A stretch of 64,000 bases of DNA from [Pasteurella] aerogenes (lineage in GTDB: Bacteria; Pseudomonadota; Gammaproteobacteria; Enterobacterales; Pasteurellaceae): the NCBI GenBank assembly GCA_900637275.1, contig LR134362.1:868001-932000 (forward strand), given 5' to 3'. Made by a program: the position numbers and the translations under genes. The notes under the pieces were generated by a model. The model was not told where the DNA came from and did not search any database. It worked only from the letters and a program-made list of their open reading frames with translations. Below are positions 9,762 through 18,328 of this stretch, piece by piece. Each line of letters begins with the position of its first letter. The first letter of the stretch is position 1.

Positions 9762-10751
9762 TTATTTAAATTGTTTTAAAAAACGTAAGTCATTTTCAAA
9801 GAAAGAACGCAAATCAGTGACGTTGTAACGAAGCATAGTCAAGCGTTCAACACCCATACCGACCGCAAAACCAGAATATTCTTCAGGATCAATCCCTACG
9901 TTACGCAATACATTTGGATGCACCATACCACAGCCCAATACTTCCAACCATTTTCCGTTTTTACGCATCACATCCACTTCCGCAGAAGGTTCCGTGAACG
10001 GGAAATAAGACGGACGGAAACGAACTTGTAAATCTTCCTCAAAGAAGGCACGCAAAAAGTCATGTAACAACCCTTTTAATTCAGTGAAGTTCGCGTGTTT
10101 ATCTACATACAGTAATTCAATTTGATGGAACATCGGCGTATGGGTTTGGTCATAGTCATTACGATAAACACGACCCGGCGCGATAATACGAATTGGCGGA
10201 CGCATTTTTTCCATCGTACGAATTTGTACGCCAGAAGTTTGCGTTCTTAACAGACGCTGGGCATCAAACCAGAAGGTATCATGATCGGCACGCGCCGGAT
10301 GGTGTGCCGGAATATTAAGTGCATCAAAGTTATAATAATCACTTTCAATTTCCGGACCAACTTCCACAGAAAACCCTAAATTTGAGAAAAATTGCACAAC
10401 ACGCCCAATAGTCACTGAAACCGGATGCAATCCACCTAACTCGGTTTTGCGTCCTGGCAAACTAACGTCAATGCTCTCTTTCGCTAATTGCGCATTCAAC
10501 GCGTCTTGTTCCCACTGCGCTTTTTTCTCATTTAATACATCCAACACCGCTTGTTTAGCTTCATTGATTTTTGCACCGATCGCCGGACGTTCTTCCGCCG
10601 CCACATCGCGCAACCCTTGCATTAATTGAGTAAAATGCCCTTTTTTACCGAAATATTCCACACGAATTGCATCCAACGCTTCAAGACTTTTATCATGTAG
10701 ATCGTCAATCGCCTTTTTCGCCTGTTCCGTAATCTCTTTCAGGTTTTGCAT
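9762..10751 (-). CDS. pheS: Phenylalanine-tRNA ligase alpha subunit
   Basis: Catalytic class II subunit that activates phenylalanine and transfers it to tRNA-Phe. It is 329 residues against 327 in E. coli. The N-terminal coiled coil is followed by class II motifs, including HHPARADHDTFWF and RIIAPGRVYRNDYDQTHTPMFHQIE, and the C-terminal GVERLTMLRY motif 3. It is the first gene of a pheS-pheT-ihfA(-NlpC) cluster. The 125 bp upstream are AT-rich. I see no Phe-rich leader peptide or attenuator there, unlike E. coli pheM-pheST. Confidence 0.97.
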   Translation of the reverse strand: MQNLKEITEQAKKAIDDLHDKSLEALDAIRVEYFGKKGHFTQLMQGLRDVAAEERPAIGAKINEAKQAVLDVLNEKKAQWEQDALNAQLAKESIDVSLPGRKTELGGLHPVSVTIGRVVQFFSNLGFSVEVGPEIESDYYNFDALNIPAHHPARADHDTFWFDAQRLLRTQTSGVQIRTMEKMRPPIRIIAPGRVYRNDYDQTHTPMFHQIELLYVDKHANFTELKGLLHDFLRAFFEEDLQVRFRPSYFPFTEPSAEVDVMRKNGKWLEVLGCGMVHPNVLRNVGIDPEEYSGFAVGMGVERLTMLRYNVTDLRSFFENDLRFLKQFK

Positions 10752-10876
10752 ACCTATCCTCTGTTCTTAAATAATTTCATTACTGCATAAAAAATATTTT
10801 AATCATAATACTAACTGTTTAAAAAATCACGTTTTTATTATAAGAATTTACGCAATATCGCATTAATCGAACAATT

Positions 10877-11545
10877 TTAACGACAAAATGACAGATTTAG
10901 TTGTTTTATTGTTTCTAATACGGAATTTCGTTGAAAAAATGCACCGCACTTTGGCAAACATTTCACCTCAATCGGCTGCCCGCAATAGATAAAACTTAAA
11001 TGATACGCGTGCAAATAAGTGCGGTCAGATTTTACTCGATTTCCACCATAACGCTCATCACCCAAAATCGGACTACCTAAACTTTTCATTGCCACACGCA
11101 ATTGATGCGTTTTACCGGTTTGCGGTTGCAACACAAACAAACGCAAATTTGGCTCACAACTTACGGAATAAAAACGTGTGATAGCGGGATTTTGCTGGCT
11201 CAAACAGAGCTTCCACGACCCATTACGCCCTTTTTGCATATCACCGCGGATTAACCCTTGTTTCTTTTTCGGCTTATCACACGCCAAAGCAAGATAGGTT
11301 TTGTGAATTTGATGTTGCGCAAAAATTGCCGACAGTTCGGCTGCCGCGGATTCATTTAATGCAAGTATTAGCAAGCCTGACGTGGCTTTATCCAAACGAT
11401 GCACTAACCACACCTGTGGCAGTTGCAATTGCTGTGCCACTAGGCTGGTCAGTCCAATTGCTTGTTCATCTTTATGTACACTGATGCCGCAAGGTTTATC
11501 AATAATGATAAAATCGGCGTGTTTATATATAATATCAATCAACAT
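10877..11545 (-). CDS. RluA-family pseudouridine synthase
   Basis: Predicted to isomerise uridine to pseudouridine in rRNA or tRNA. The 222-residue protein has the RluA-family active-site motif HRLDKATSGLL, with the catalytic Asp in RLD. It also carries the KTYLALA strand, the QPQTGKTHQLRVAM block and the GDERYGG turn. No S4 domain is visible, so it is of the short RluA/TruC type. Target position cannot be told. Its ATG lies only 26 bp from the start of the divergent cls gene, and no clear Shine-Dalgarno precedes it. Confidence 0.88.
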   Translation of the reverse strand: MLIDIIYKHADFIIIDKPCGISVHKDEQAIGLTSLVAQQLQLPQVWLVHRLDKATSGLLILALNESAAAELSAIFAQHQIHKTYLALACDKPKKKQGLIRGDMQKGRNGSWKLCLSQQNPAITRFYSVSCEPNLRLFVLQPQTGKTHQLRVAMKSLGSPILGDERYGGNRVKSDRTYLHAYHLSFIYCGQPIEVKCLPKCGAFFQRNSVLETIKQLNLSFCR

Positions 11546-11571
11546 AATAAAAAGTGCGGTTAAAATTTTTT

Positions 11572-13035
11572 ATGATTTATCATCTTGAACAAATTGTACC
11601 ATATATCCTCCCTGTCCTAATGTGGATTTTAACCATCTCCATTACCTTGCGTATTGCGGTACGCCGACTATCTGTTTCAACCACCTTATCTTGGTTGATG
11701 ATCATTTATTTAGTTCCGGTTGTCGGAATTCTTGCCTATTTGATCTTTGGCGAAGTCAAATTAGGTAGCCGCCGCGCCGCCTCCTTTCGCCAACTTCAAC
11801 CTAAATTTTCCCAATGGTTTAGCGACTTTTCACGCTGCGCCAATCTGATTCAAACGCAAAATGATCTGCAATATCGTGCATTATTTGAACTGACTCAAAA
11901 ACAATTAAACATTCCTTGCGTTTTAGGCAATGAACTGCATATTATTGATAATGCAGAAAATATTATCAAAAATATCATCCAAGATATTCAAAATGCGCGC
12001 TATTCCATTAATATGGTATTTTATATTTGGTCTTCTGGCGGCTTGGTCGAACAGGTTCATGCCGCTTTGCTGGAGGCACAACAACGTGGCGTCAACATCA
12101 AAATATTATTAGACAGTGTCGGTAGCCGAAGTTTTTTAAAAAGCAAAGATTGTAAAAAATTAACCCAAGCCGGAATTGAAATTACCGAAACCTTACACGT
12201 TAATTTAGTTCGTCTATTTCTCAGCCGCATTGACTTGCGTCAGCATCGCAAAATTATTGTGATCGATAATCAAATTGCCTACACCGGCAGCATGAACATG
12301 GTTGATCCGAATATATTCAAACAAAGCAGTAAGGTCGGAAAATGGGTGGATATTATGGTACGTATTAACGGACCGGTTTCCCCGATTTTAAACAGTTTAC
12401 ACGCCTGGGATTGGGAAATTGAAACTAATCATAGTTTAACGCTAGAACTGCCTACATGCCCGCTATTGCCGATTGAAAATAATAATTCCCATGCAGTACA
12501 AGTCATCGCTACCGGTCCCGGATTTCCGGATGATTTAATGGCGCAATCCTTGCTGCTCGCGATTTTTTCTGCACGAGAAAATATCACCATCACCTCTCCC
12601 TATTTCGTTCCAAGCCATGCTATCGCCGAAGCCTTACGCATTGCGGCACTACGCGGTGTTGAAGTCAATATTATTTTACCGAAGAAAAATGATTCCTTGA
12701 TGGTCGGTTGGGCAAGTCGCACGTTTTTTGAAGATTTATTGATGGCGGGAGTGAAAATTCACCAATTTTATGGCGGACTGCTTCACACCAAAAGCATTTT
12801 AATTGACAACCACCTCTCCTTGGTCGGCACGGTCAATATGGATCTGCGCAGTTTTTTACTCAATTTTGAAGTCACTATCGTCGTAGAAGATCGCGCCTTT
12901 GCCAACGAAGTTTCCTTGCTACAAGAAAATTACATCAACAATTCTGTTCCATTGCATTATCTCGACTGGAAAAAACGCCCCGTTTATCAACGGATTATTG
13001 AACGCTTATTTTTCCTATTTAGCCCGTTGTTGTAA
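11572..13035 (+). CDS. cls: Cardiolipin synthase (ClsA type)
   Basis: Inner-membrane phospholipase-D-family enzyme that joins two phosphatidylglycerols to cardiolipin and glycerol. Two N-terminal membrane segments precede two HKD catalytic motifs, at H225 (HRKIIVIDNQ) and H405 (HTKSILIDNH). The protein aligns along its length with E. coli ClsA and ends RLFFLFSPLL like it. I chose ATG 11572 (MIYHLEQIVP). A GTG at 11554, inside an uptake-signal sequence, would add six residues, and neither start has a clear ribosome-binding site. It ends before an inverted uptake-signal terminator. Confidence 0.94.
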   Translation: MIYHLEQIVPYILPVLMWILTISITLRIAVRRLSVSTTLSWLMIIYLVPVVGILAYLIFGEVKLGSRRAASFRQLQPKFSQWFSDFSRCANLIQTQNDLQYRALFELTQKQLNIPCVLGNELHIIDNAENIIKNIIQDIQNARYSINMVFYIWSSGGLVEQVHAALLEAQQRGVNIKILLDSVGSRSFLKSKDCKKLTQAGIEITETLHVNLVRLFLSRIDLRQHRKIIVIDNQIAYTGSMNMVDPNIFKQSSKVGKWVDIMVRINGPVSPILNSLHAWDWEIETNHSLTLELPTCPLLPIENNNSHAVQVIATGPGFPDDLMAQSLLLAIFSARENITITSPYFVPSHAIAEALRIAALRGVEVNIILPKKNDSLMVGWASRTFFEDLLMAGVKIHQFYGGLLHTKSILIDNHLSLVGTVNMDLRSFLLNFEVTIVVEDRAFANEVSLLQENYINNSVPLHYLDWKKRPVYQRIIERLFFLFSPLL

Positions 13036-13058
13036 TCTTAATACTTACGCAATAAACA

Positions 13059-13101
13059 AAAAGTGCGGTCAAAAAACGTTAAGATTTTTAACCGCACTTT
13101 T
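13059..13101. terminator. Bidirectional terminator of cls and thrS (inverted uptake signals)
   Basis: AAGTGCGGT (13061-13069) pairs with ACCGCACTT (13091-13099). The stem continues inward through AAAAA/TTTTT and is flanked by A and T residues. It sits between converging cls and thrS. Confidence 0.82.
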
Positions 13102-13133
13102 ATCTTACCAATGAATTCGGCAAAACAGCTAAA

Positions 13134-15068
13134 TTATGCTTCTTCGCCTAAGATTTTTAATTCACGTCCGCGTACTTGTTTTTTCAGAATTTCAACAAAG
13201 TCTTCCACATTGAATGAACCAAGATCGGCACCTTTACGGGTACGCACCGCTACTTTACCTTCAGCGATTTCTTTGTCGCCACAAACTAGCATATAAGGCA
13301 CGCGGCGTAAGGTGTGTTCGCGAATTTTAAAACCAATTTTTTCGTTACGCAAATCGGATTTCACTCGTAATCCCGCATCAGACAAGGCTTTCACTACGCT
13401 TTGAACATATTCCGCTTGGCTGTCAGTGATATTCATCACCACAGCTTGCACCGGCGCTAACCATGCAGGGAAGAAACCGGCGTATTCTTCGGTGATAATC
13501 CCGATAAAACGCTCGATTGACCCTAAAATTGCACGGTGGATCATCACCGGTGTGCGACGACCGTTATCTTCAGCAACATAAGAAGCATCCAAACGTCCCG
13601 GCAATGCAAAGTCTAATTGCACAGTACCGCATTGCCATTCGCGATCAAGACAGTCGCGTAAGGCAAATTCAATTTTCGGACCGTAGAATGCGCCCTCGCC
13701 TTCTTGAATTTCATATTCCAGCCCATTGTTGCGCAACGCGTTGGCAAGACCTTCTTCCGCGCGATCCCACATCGCATCGTCGCCGATACGGTTTTCCGGA
13801 CGGGTGGAAAGTTTGACTGCAATATTTTCAAAACCGAAAGTGCTGTAAATATCGTAAACCATTTTGATACAGCTGGTAACTTCGCTTTCGATTTGTTCTT
13901 CGGTACAGAAAATATGTGCATCATCTTGGGTAAAGCCGCGCACGCGCATTAAACCGTGCAATGAACCGGAAGGTTCGTTACGATGGCAAGATCCAAATTC
14001 CGCCATACGAATTGGTAAATCGCGGTATGATTTTAAGCCTTGATTAAAAATCTGAACATGTCCCGGGCAGTTCATCGGTTTAATGGCATATTCGCGGTTT
14101 TCCGATTGAGTGGTAAACATCAAATCACCATAATTTTGCCAGTGGCCAGTACGTTCCCAAAGCACGCGATCCATCATAAATGGACCTTTAACTTCTTGAT
14201 AATCATATTGTTTTAATTTCGTACGCACAAAGGTTTCTAGTTCACGGAAAATCGTCCAACCGTCATTGTGCCAGAACACCATGCCCGGTGCTTCTTCTTG
14301 CATATGATATAAATCCAACGCCTTACCAATTTTGCGGTGGTCGCGTTTCGCCGCTTCTTCTAAACGGTGTAAATAATCGGCAAGTTGTTTTTTATCTGCC
14401 CACGCTGTACCATAAATCCGTTGCAACATTTTATTTTTACTGTCACCACGCCAGTACGCACCTGCCACTTTTTGTAGTTTGAAGTGATGACAAAAACGCA
14501 TATTAGGTACGTGCGGACCACGACACATATCAATATATTCTTGGTGATGATACAGTGCGGGACGAGCATCTTTGCTGATATTTTCGTCTAAAATTGCCAT
14601 TTTGTACGGTTCGCCACGCGCGGCAAAAGTATCACGCGCTTCTTGCCAGCTGACCGGTTTTTTCACTACGTCATAATTGGTTTTTGCCAATTCCAACATG
14701 CGCTTTTCTAATTTATCCAAATCTTCTTGCGTCAAAGAGCGGTCTAAATCCACGTCATAATAAAAACCGTTGTCGATGGTCGGTCCGATTGCCATTTTCA
14801 CATCTGGGAAAAGTTGTTTAATCGCGTGACCCAATAAATGGGCGCAAGAATGGCGGATAATTTCTAAACCGTCTTCATCTTTTGCGGTAATAATTTCTAG
14901 GCTAGCATCTTCTTCGATTAAATCGCAGGCGTCGCGACGTTCACCATTCACTCGTCCCGCAATGGTCGCTTTTGCAAGACCTGCACCAATATTTTGTGCA
15001 ACTTCTAATACGGAAACCGGATGATCAAATTGACGTTGTGAACCGTCGGGTAAAGTAATAATAGGCAT
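13134..15068 (-). CDS. thrS: Threonine-tRNA ligase
   Basis: Charges tRNA-Thr. At 644 residues it is close to E. coli ThrRS (642). Visible in order: N-terminal TGS domain (MPIITLPDGSQRQFDHPV), editing domain with the HSCAHLLGHA zinc/editing motif, and class II core with the motif-2 stretch FGSCHRNEPSGSLHG. The zinc-ligand Cys lies in KPMNCPGHVQIF, and a C-terminal anticodon-binding domain follows. An AAGGA ribosome-binding site precedes the ATG. The leader holds a tRNA-Thr anticodon mimic, which suggests translational autoregulation. Confidence 0.97.
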   Translation of the reverse strand: MPIITLPDGSQRQFDHPVSVLEVAQNIGAGLAKATIAGRVNGERRDACDLIEEDASLEIITAKDEDGLEIIRHSCAHLLGHAIKQLFPDVKMAIGPTIDNGFYYDVDLDRSLTQEDLDKLEKRMLELAKTNYDVVKKPVSWQEARDTFAARGEPYKMAILDENISKDARPALYHHQEYIDMCRGPHVPNMRFCHHFKLQKVAGAYWRGDSKNKMLQRIYGTAWADKKQLADYLHRLEEAAKRDHRKIGKALDLYHMQEEAPGMVFWHNDGWTIFRELETFVRTKLKQYDYQEVKGPFMMDRVLWERTGHWQNYGDLMFTTQSENREYAIKPMNCPGHVQIFNQGLKSYRDLPIRMAEFGSCHRNEPSGSLHGLMRVRGFTQDDAHIFCTEEQIESEVTSCIKMVYDIYSTFGFENIAVKLSTRPENRIGDDAMWDRAEEGLANALRNNGLEYEIQEGEGAFYGPKIEFALRDCLDREWQCGTVQLDFALPGRLDASYVAEDNGRRTPVMIHRAILGSIERFIGIITEEYAGFFPAWLAPVQAVVMNITDSQAEYVQSVVKALSDAGLRVKSDLRNEKIGFKIREHTLRRVPYMLVCGDKEIAEGKVAVRTRKGADLGSFNVEDFVEILKKQVRGRELKILGEEA

Positions 15069-15087
15069 GTTAGATCCTTATACAGTG

Positions 15088-15150
15088 GTAACCCATACGA
15101 AAGGTTACTTGTTTCATGAGTTAAAAATAAAAAAAGGATATTAAATCCCT
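15088..15150 (-). promoter_or_regulatory. thrS translational operator with tRNA-Thr anticodon mimic
   Basis: On the mRNA strand a 7-bp stem (15102-15108 with 15088-15094, closing U-G pair) carries a 7-nt loop UUCGUAU at 15095-15101. U33, anticodon-like CGU and A37 fall at the same places as in tRNA-Thr(CGU). A second small hairpin (15134-15139 with 15145-15150) lies upstream across an A/U-rich single-stranded linker. E. coli ThrRS is known to repress its own translation by binding a leader with an anticodon-like arm and a second stem. The arrangement here matches. The hairpin ends 19 nt before the ATG. Confidence 0.7.
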
Positions 15151-15173
15151 GAGGTTAAAACTGTGCATTTTGG

Positions 15174-15219
15174 CACCGCACTTTTAGTCGTACCTACCTT
15201 GTGCGATAAAAGTGCGGTG
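15174..15219. repeat. Inverted uptake-signal pair between grxB and the thrS leader
   Basis: A perfect 13-bp stem (15174-15186 with 15207-15219) built from two opposed uptake signals, with a 20-nt loop. It lies 42 bp beyond the grxB stop and probably ends grxB transcription. It lacks a clean T-run on the minus strand, so this role is less sure than at the other inverted pairs. Confidence 0.55.
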
Positions 15220-15260
15220 TATTTTAGCACCGTTTTATCGTAATGTAAAAACTTGCGCGT

Positions 15261-15908
15261 TTAGATTGCTTTGTCGAAATAAAGTGCTACTCGGCTTAAA
15301 TTTGCCATGGTTTGTACATAATTTAATACATTTTCCGGAAAAACCACGCCTTTGACACAGGTTAAATTGCGCAGCATTGGGAATAATAAAATGTCCTCTT
15401 CAGATAATTGTTCGCCGGCGGATTCTGCGTGTAAAATGAGTGGTGCTAATTCGCGTAAATCTTGCTGCAAACGAGCGAGATATTGATGGGATTGGGCAAA
15501 AAGTTCAGCAAAATCACCAAAATGTTCACTTTTCTTTTTGACAAAATAATCCACCGCACTTTGTGTGGCGTATTCGCCTAATCCCAAGCGCACAAAACGC
15601 GGCATTAATAAATTGTTATAATAACTACCAACGTTTTTCATCCACGCCTCAATTTCTGGTCGCACTGTCGGCGACAAGGATTTTTCGCCATAAAATGCAT
15701 CCACATAATGCACAATATCCAAACTTTCTGGCATTGCCGAATCATCCTCTTTGATTAAAATCGGCAACACTTTTTTACCAACCAAATCTGTTGGTGTTTT
15801 TTCATCATCATAAGGCAAAGTAATCAACTCAACAGATTGATTTTTCAAGCCAAAAATCATTCTGGCACGCACGCAAAATGGACAATGATCATAAACATAT
15901 AATTTCAT
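15261..15908 (-). CDS. grxB: Glutaredoxin 2
   Basis: GST-like glutaredoxin that reduces protein disulfides with glutathione. The start at ATG 15908 (MKLYVYDHCPFC) has an AAGGAG ribosome-binding site and gives 215 residues, the E. coli GrxB length. The N-terminal thioredoxin-fold domain carries the CPFC active site at residues 9-12 and the cis-Pro region KKVLPILI. The C-terminal half is the helical GST-like domain. It is monocistronic as far as I can see. Confidence 0.93.
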   Translation of the reverse strand: MKLYVYDHCPFCVRARMIFGLKNQSVELITLPYDDEKTPTDLVGKKVLPILIKEDDSAMPESLDIVHYVDAFYGEKSLSPTVRPEIEAWMKNVGSYYNNLLMPRFVRLGLGEYATQSAVDYFVKKKSEHFGDFAELFAQSHQYLARLQQDLRELAPLILHAESAGEQLSEEDILLFPMLRNLTCVKGVVFPENVLNYVQTMANLSRVALYFDKAI

Positions 15909-16060
15909 TTTCAACTCCTTTTTTAAAAATCGTCAATTAACTTAGCATATTCCAATAAATTTTCAGAGATTTTTTGTAAAAAATTGACACTTATCACAGA
16001 AATTTACCGCTTTTCCCTTTACTATCAAACATAATCCCGCACACAAAACAGGAGGATATT

Positions 16061-16927
16061 ATGTGGAAAGCTATTTCACAATTGCTTGCTGATCAATTCG
16101 GCGCTTACTACAACATTAAACATAAAAATAATGTTCATTCCGGTGAAATGCATGAAGCGTGGCTTATTAGCGACGATATTCAGCCTGTTTTTGTCAAAGT
16201 CAACGAGAAATCCTATCGCTCAATGTTTCGAGCTGAAGCGGATCAATTGGAATTACTTGCAAAGACCAATACAGTGAATGTCCCGCGAGTTTATGGCGTT
16301 GGTTGTTCTCATAGTCACAGTTTTTTGTTGCTTGAAGCATTGCCGCTGGCGCCGATGACAGATATTGAGATGGGCGAATTAGGTAATCAGTTGGCCGCCT
16401 TGCACCAAGTAAAAGGCACTAAAAATTACGGATTGGATTTTGATACTTGGCTGGGTCCGCAATATCAGCCCAATAGCTGGAATGGAAGTTGGGCAAAATT
16501 TTTCAGCGAACAGCGGATCGGCTGGCAATTACAAATTTGTAAAGAAAAACAATTAGATTTCGGCAATATTGATGAAATTGTGCAAAAAGTCGCACAAATC
16601 TTGGCAAAGCATAATCCGAAACCTTCCTTGTTACACGGTAACTTATGGATTGAGAATTGCACTTCCGCCAATCAAAAACCTTATATTTATGATCCAGCTT
16701 GCTATTGGGGTGATCGAGAATGTGACTTAGCGTTTACGGAATTATTTGAGCCTTTCCCTGCCAAATTCTACGAAAATTATCACCGCACTTTTCCTTTAGA
16801 TGAAGGCTATCAAGAGCGTAAATTGGTGTATCAGCTTTACCATTTGCTCAATTTTAGCCACCGTTTCCGCCATCATTATATTGAGTTAACCAAAACAGTG
16901 CTGCACAAATTGCTGATGCAAGGCTAA
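16061..16927 (+). CDS. Fructosamine-kinase-family protein with altered catalytic motif
   Basis: Cytoplasmic protein of the fructosamine-3-kinase/YniA family, related to aminoglycoside phosphotransferases. Such enzymes phosphorylate ketoamines on glycated proteins so that they can be removed. The 288 residues include the N-lobe (VFVKVNEKSY with the ATP-site Lys) and the family signature DPACYWGDRECDLA, where D211 is the metal-binding Asp. The catalytic loop reads HGNLW, with Asn194 where the family normally has Asp (HGDLW). Kinase activity is therefore doubtful. An excellent AGGAGG ribosome-binding site precedes the ATG. It converges on the MFS gene with a shared terminator. Confidence 0.88.
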   Translation: MWKAISQLLADQFGAYYNIKHKNNVHSGEMHEAWLISDDIQPVFVKVNEKSYRSMFRAEADQLELLAKTNTVNVPRVYGVGCSHSHSFLLLEALPLAPMTDIEMGELGNQLAALHQVKGTKNYGLDFDTWLGPQYQPNSWNGSWAKFFSEQRIGWQLQICKEKQLDFGNIDEIVQKVAQILAKHNPKPSLLHGNLWIENCTSANQKPYIYDPACYWGDRECDLAFTELFEPFPAKFYENYHRTFPLDEGYQERKLVYQLYHLLNFSHRFRHHYIELTKTVLHKLLMQG

Positions 16928-16933
16928 CAAAAA

Positions 16934-16964
16934 ACGCTGATAAATTTCCTTGGTTTATCAGCGT
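16934..16964. terminator. Bidirectional terminator
   Basis: An 11-bp stem, ACGCTGATAAA (16934-16944) with TTTATCAGCGT (16954-16964), lies between converging genes. It has an A-run before it and T-rich sequence after it. Confidence 0.85.
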
Positions 16965-16974
16965 ATTAGTTTGT

Positions 16975-18279
16975 TTAAGATAATTGTAGATCGCGCGTTT
17001 CTTTCACTTTCCACAGCGCTGCAAGGCTTATCAATGCGTTGACCGATAAATAGATACCAACAGCTATTAATCCATAACTCGCATTCAGCGGTAACATCAC
17101 TAATGTTGCAATGCTCGCGCCAAAAATACCGCCACAATTATAGGCAAGTGAGGCACCGGAATAGCGCAATCCGGTTGGGAATAATTCGGGTAAAAAACTG
17201 GCGAGCGGACCGTACCCCATGCCAATTAATGCCATGCCAATAATTAAAAACCAAAATAGGCTCCATTCCGTTCCTTGTTCTAAAAATAACGGTAATGTAA
17301 TGCCTAAAACTAAAACGCCCACTGTGGTCCAAATGAGCCAAATCCGACGACCAAATTTATCAATATAAATGCCAGATAAGGCGGTGCCGAGTGCTAAGGA
17401 AAAGGCGCTTAATAATAAAAGTGCGGTGAAATTTTTCATTGAAATTCCCAATCCCATCACGTGACCTGCCGCCGAAACTGTCTGTTCGCCGGTGGCGTAA
17501 ATTTGGGTAAAGGCAATCATAATATAAAACAGCACATAGCCTGCGATAGAAATTAACAATCCCAACGCAAAGGGTTTGAAATAGGTGGTAAAGACAGATA
17601 ATACCGGCATCTTATAGATTTTTTGCCCTTCAAGTGCGGTCAAAAATATTGGCGTTTCCGTGAGTTTTAAACGAACATAAATACCGATTACGATTAACAC
17701 AGCGGAAGATAAAAATGGAATGCGCCACGCCCATTCAATTAAAGCTTGATCCCCAAATAAAAAGGTGACTAAAAATAAGACGCCGTTCGATAATAATAAA
17801 CCGATCGGTGCGCCGAGTTGCGGGAAAATGCCATACCATCCACGTTTATGTTGCGGCGCATTTTCAATCGCTACTAATGCCGCGCCACCCCATTCACCGC
17901 CTAAACCAATCCCTTGACCAACACGACACAAACAAAGCGCTACCGTTGCCCAAATCCCAATGCTTTCATAGGTCGGCAATAAGCCGATAATTACAGTTGA
18001 AATTCCCATTAATAACAACGACATAATAAAGGTATTTTTACGCCCAATACGATCGCCAAAATGCCCAAAAATTGCCGCGCCTAATGGACGTGCCACAAAG
18101 GTTAAGGCAAGAGTGGAAAGCGATGCCAGCTGCGCCGACATGGGATCGGCGCTGTGGAAGAATTGATGATTAAACACCAACACAGCCGCCATGGCGTACA
18201 TATAATTATCAAAATATTCAATTGCGGTACCAATCATAGTGGCGCCGGCAACCCGAACCGCATTATTCGGTTGGCTCAT
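16975..18279 (-). CDS. MFS transporter, metabolite:H+ symporter family
   Basis: Inner-membrane carrier of 434 residues with about 12 predicted membrane segments. The N-terminal AGATMIGTAIEYFDNYMY and loop motif GHFGDRIGRKNTF are typical of the metabolite:H+ symporter group (ProP, KgtP, ShiA, YhjE). The substrate cannot be told. It is the last gene of the thiZ-thiX-thiY cluster, starting 49 bp after thiY with a GGAG ribosome-binding site, so a link to thiamine or its precursors is possible but unproven. The gap holds a 13-bp palindrome, so it may instead have its own control. Confidence 0.85.
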   Translation of the reverse strand: MSQPNNAVRVAGATMIGTAIEYFDNYMYAMAAVLVFNHQFFHSADPMSAQLASLSTLALTFVARPLGAAIFGHFGDRIGRKNTFIMSLLLMGISTVIIGLLPTYESIGIWATVALCLCRVGQGIGLGGEWGGAALVAIENAPQHKRGWYGIFPQLGAPIGLLLSNGVLFLVTFLFGDQALIEWAWRIPFLSSAVLIVIGIYVRLKLTETPIFLTALEGQKIYKMPVLSVFTTYFKPFALGLLISIAGYVLFYIMIAFTQIYATGEQTVSAAGHVMGLGISMKNFTALLLLSAFSLALGTALSGIYIDKFGRRIWLIWTTVGVLVLGITLPLFLEQGTEWSLFWFLIIGMALIGMGYGPLASFLPELFPTGLRYSGASLAYNCGGIFGASIATLVMLPLNASYGLIAVGIYLSVNALISLAALWKVKETRDLQLS

Positions 18280-18328
18280 TTTATTTCTCCATAAACAATC
18301 TTTATTTGTGACATTGTCACTTATATAA

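Noticed and set aside
10752..10876. A pheM-like leader peptide and attenuator before pheS
   Set aside because: No Phe-rich short ORF or terminator/antiterminator pair could be found in the 125 bp.
15070..15117. A 15-codon ORF (MKQVTFRMGYHCIRI) ending just before thrS, a possible leader peptide
   Set aside because: It has no ribosome-binding site and only one Thr codon, and its middle is the anticodon-like hairpin, which explains the sequence better.
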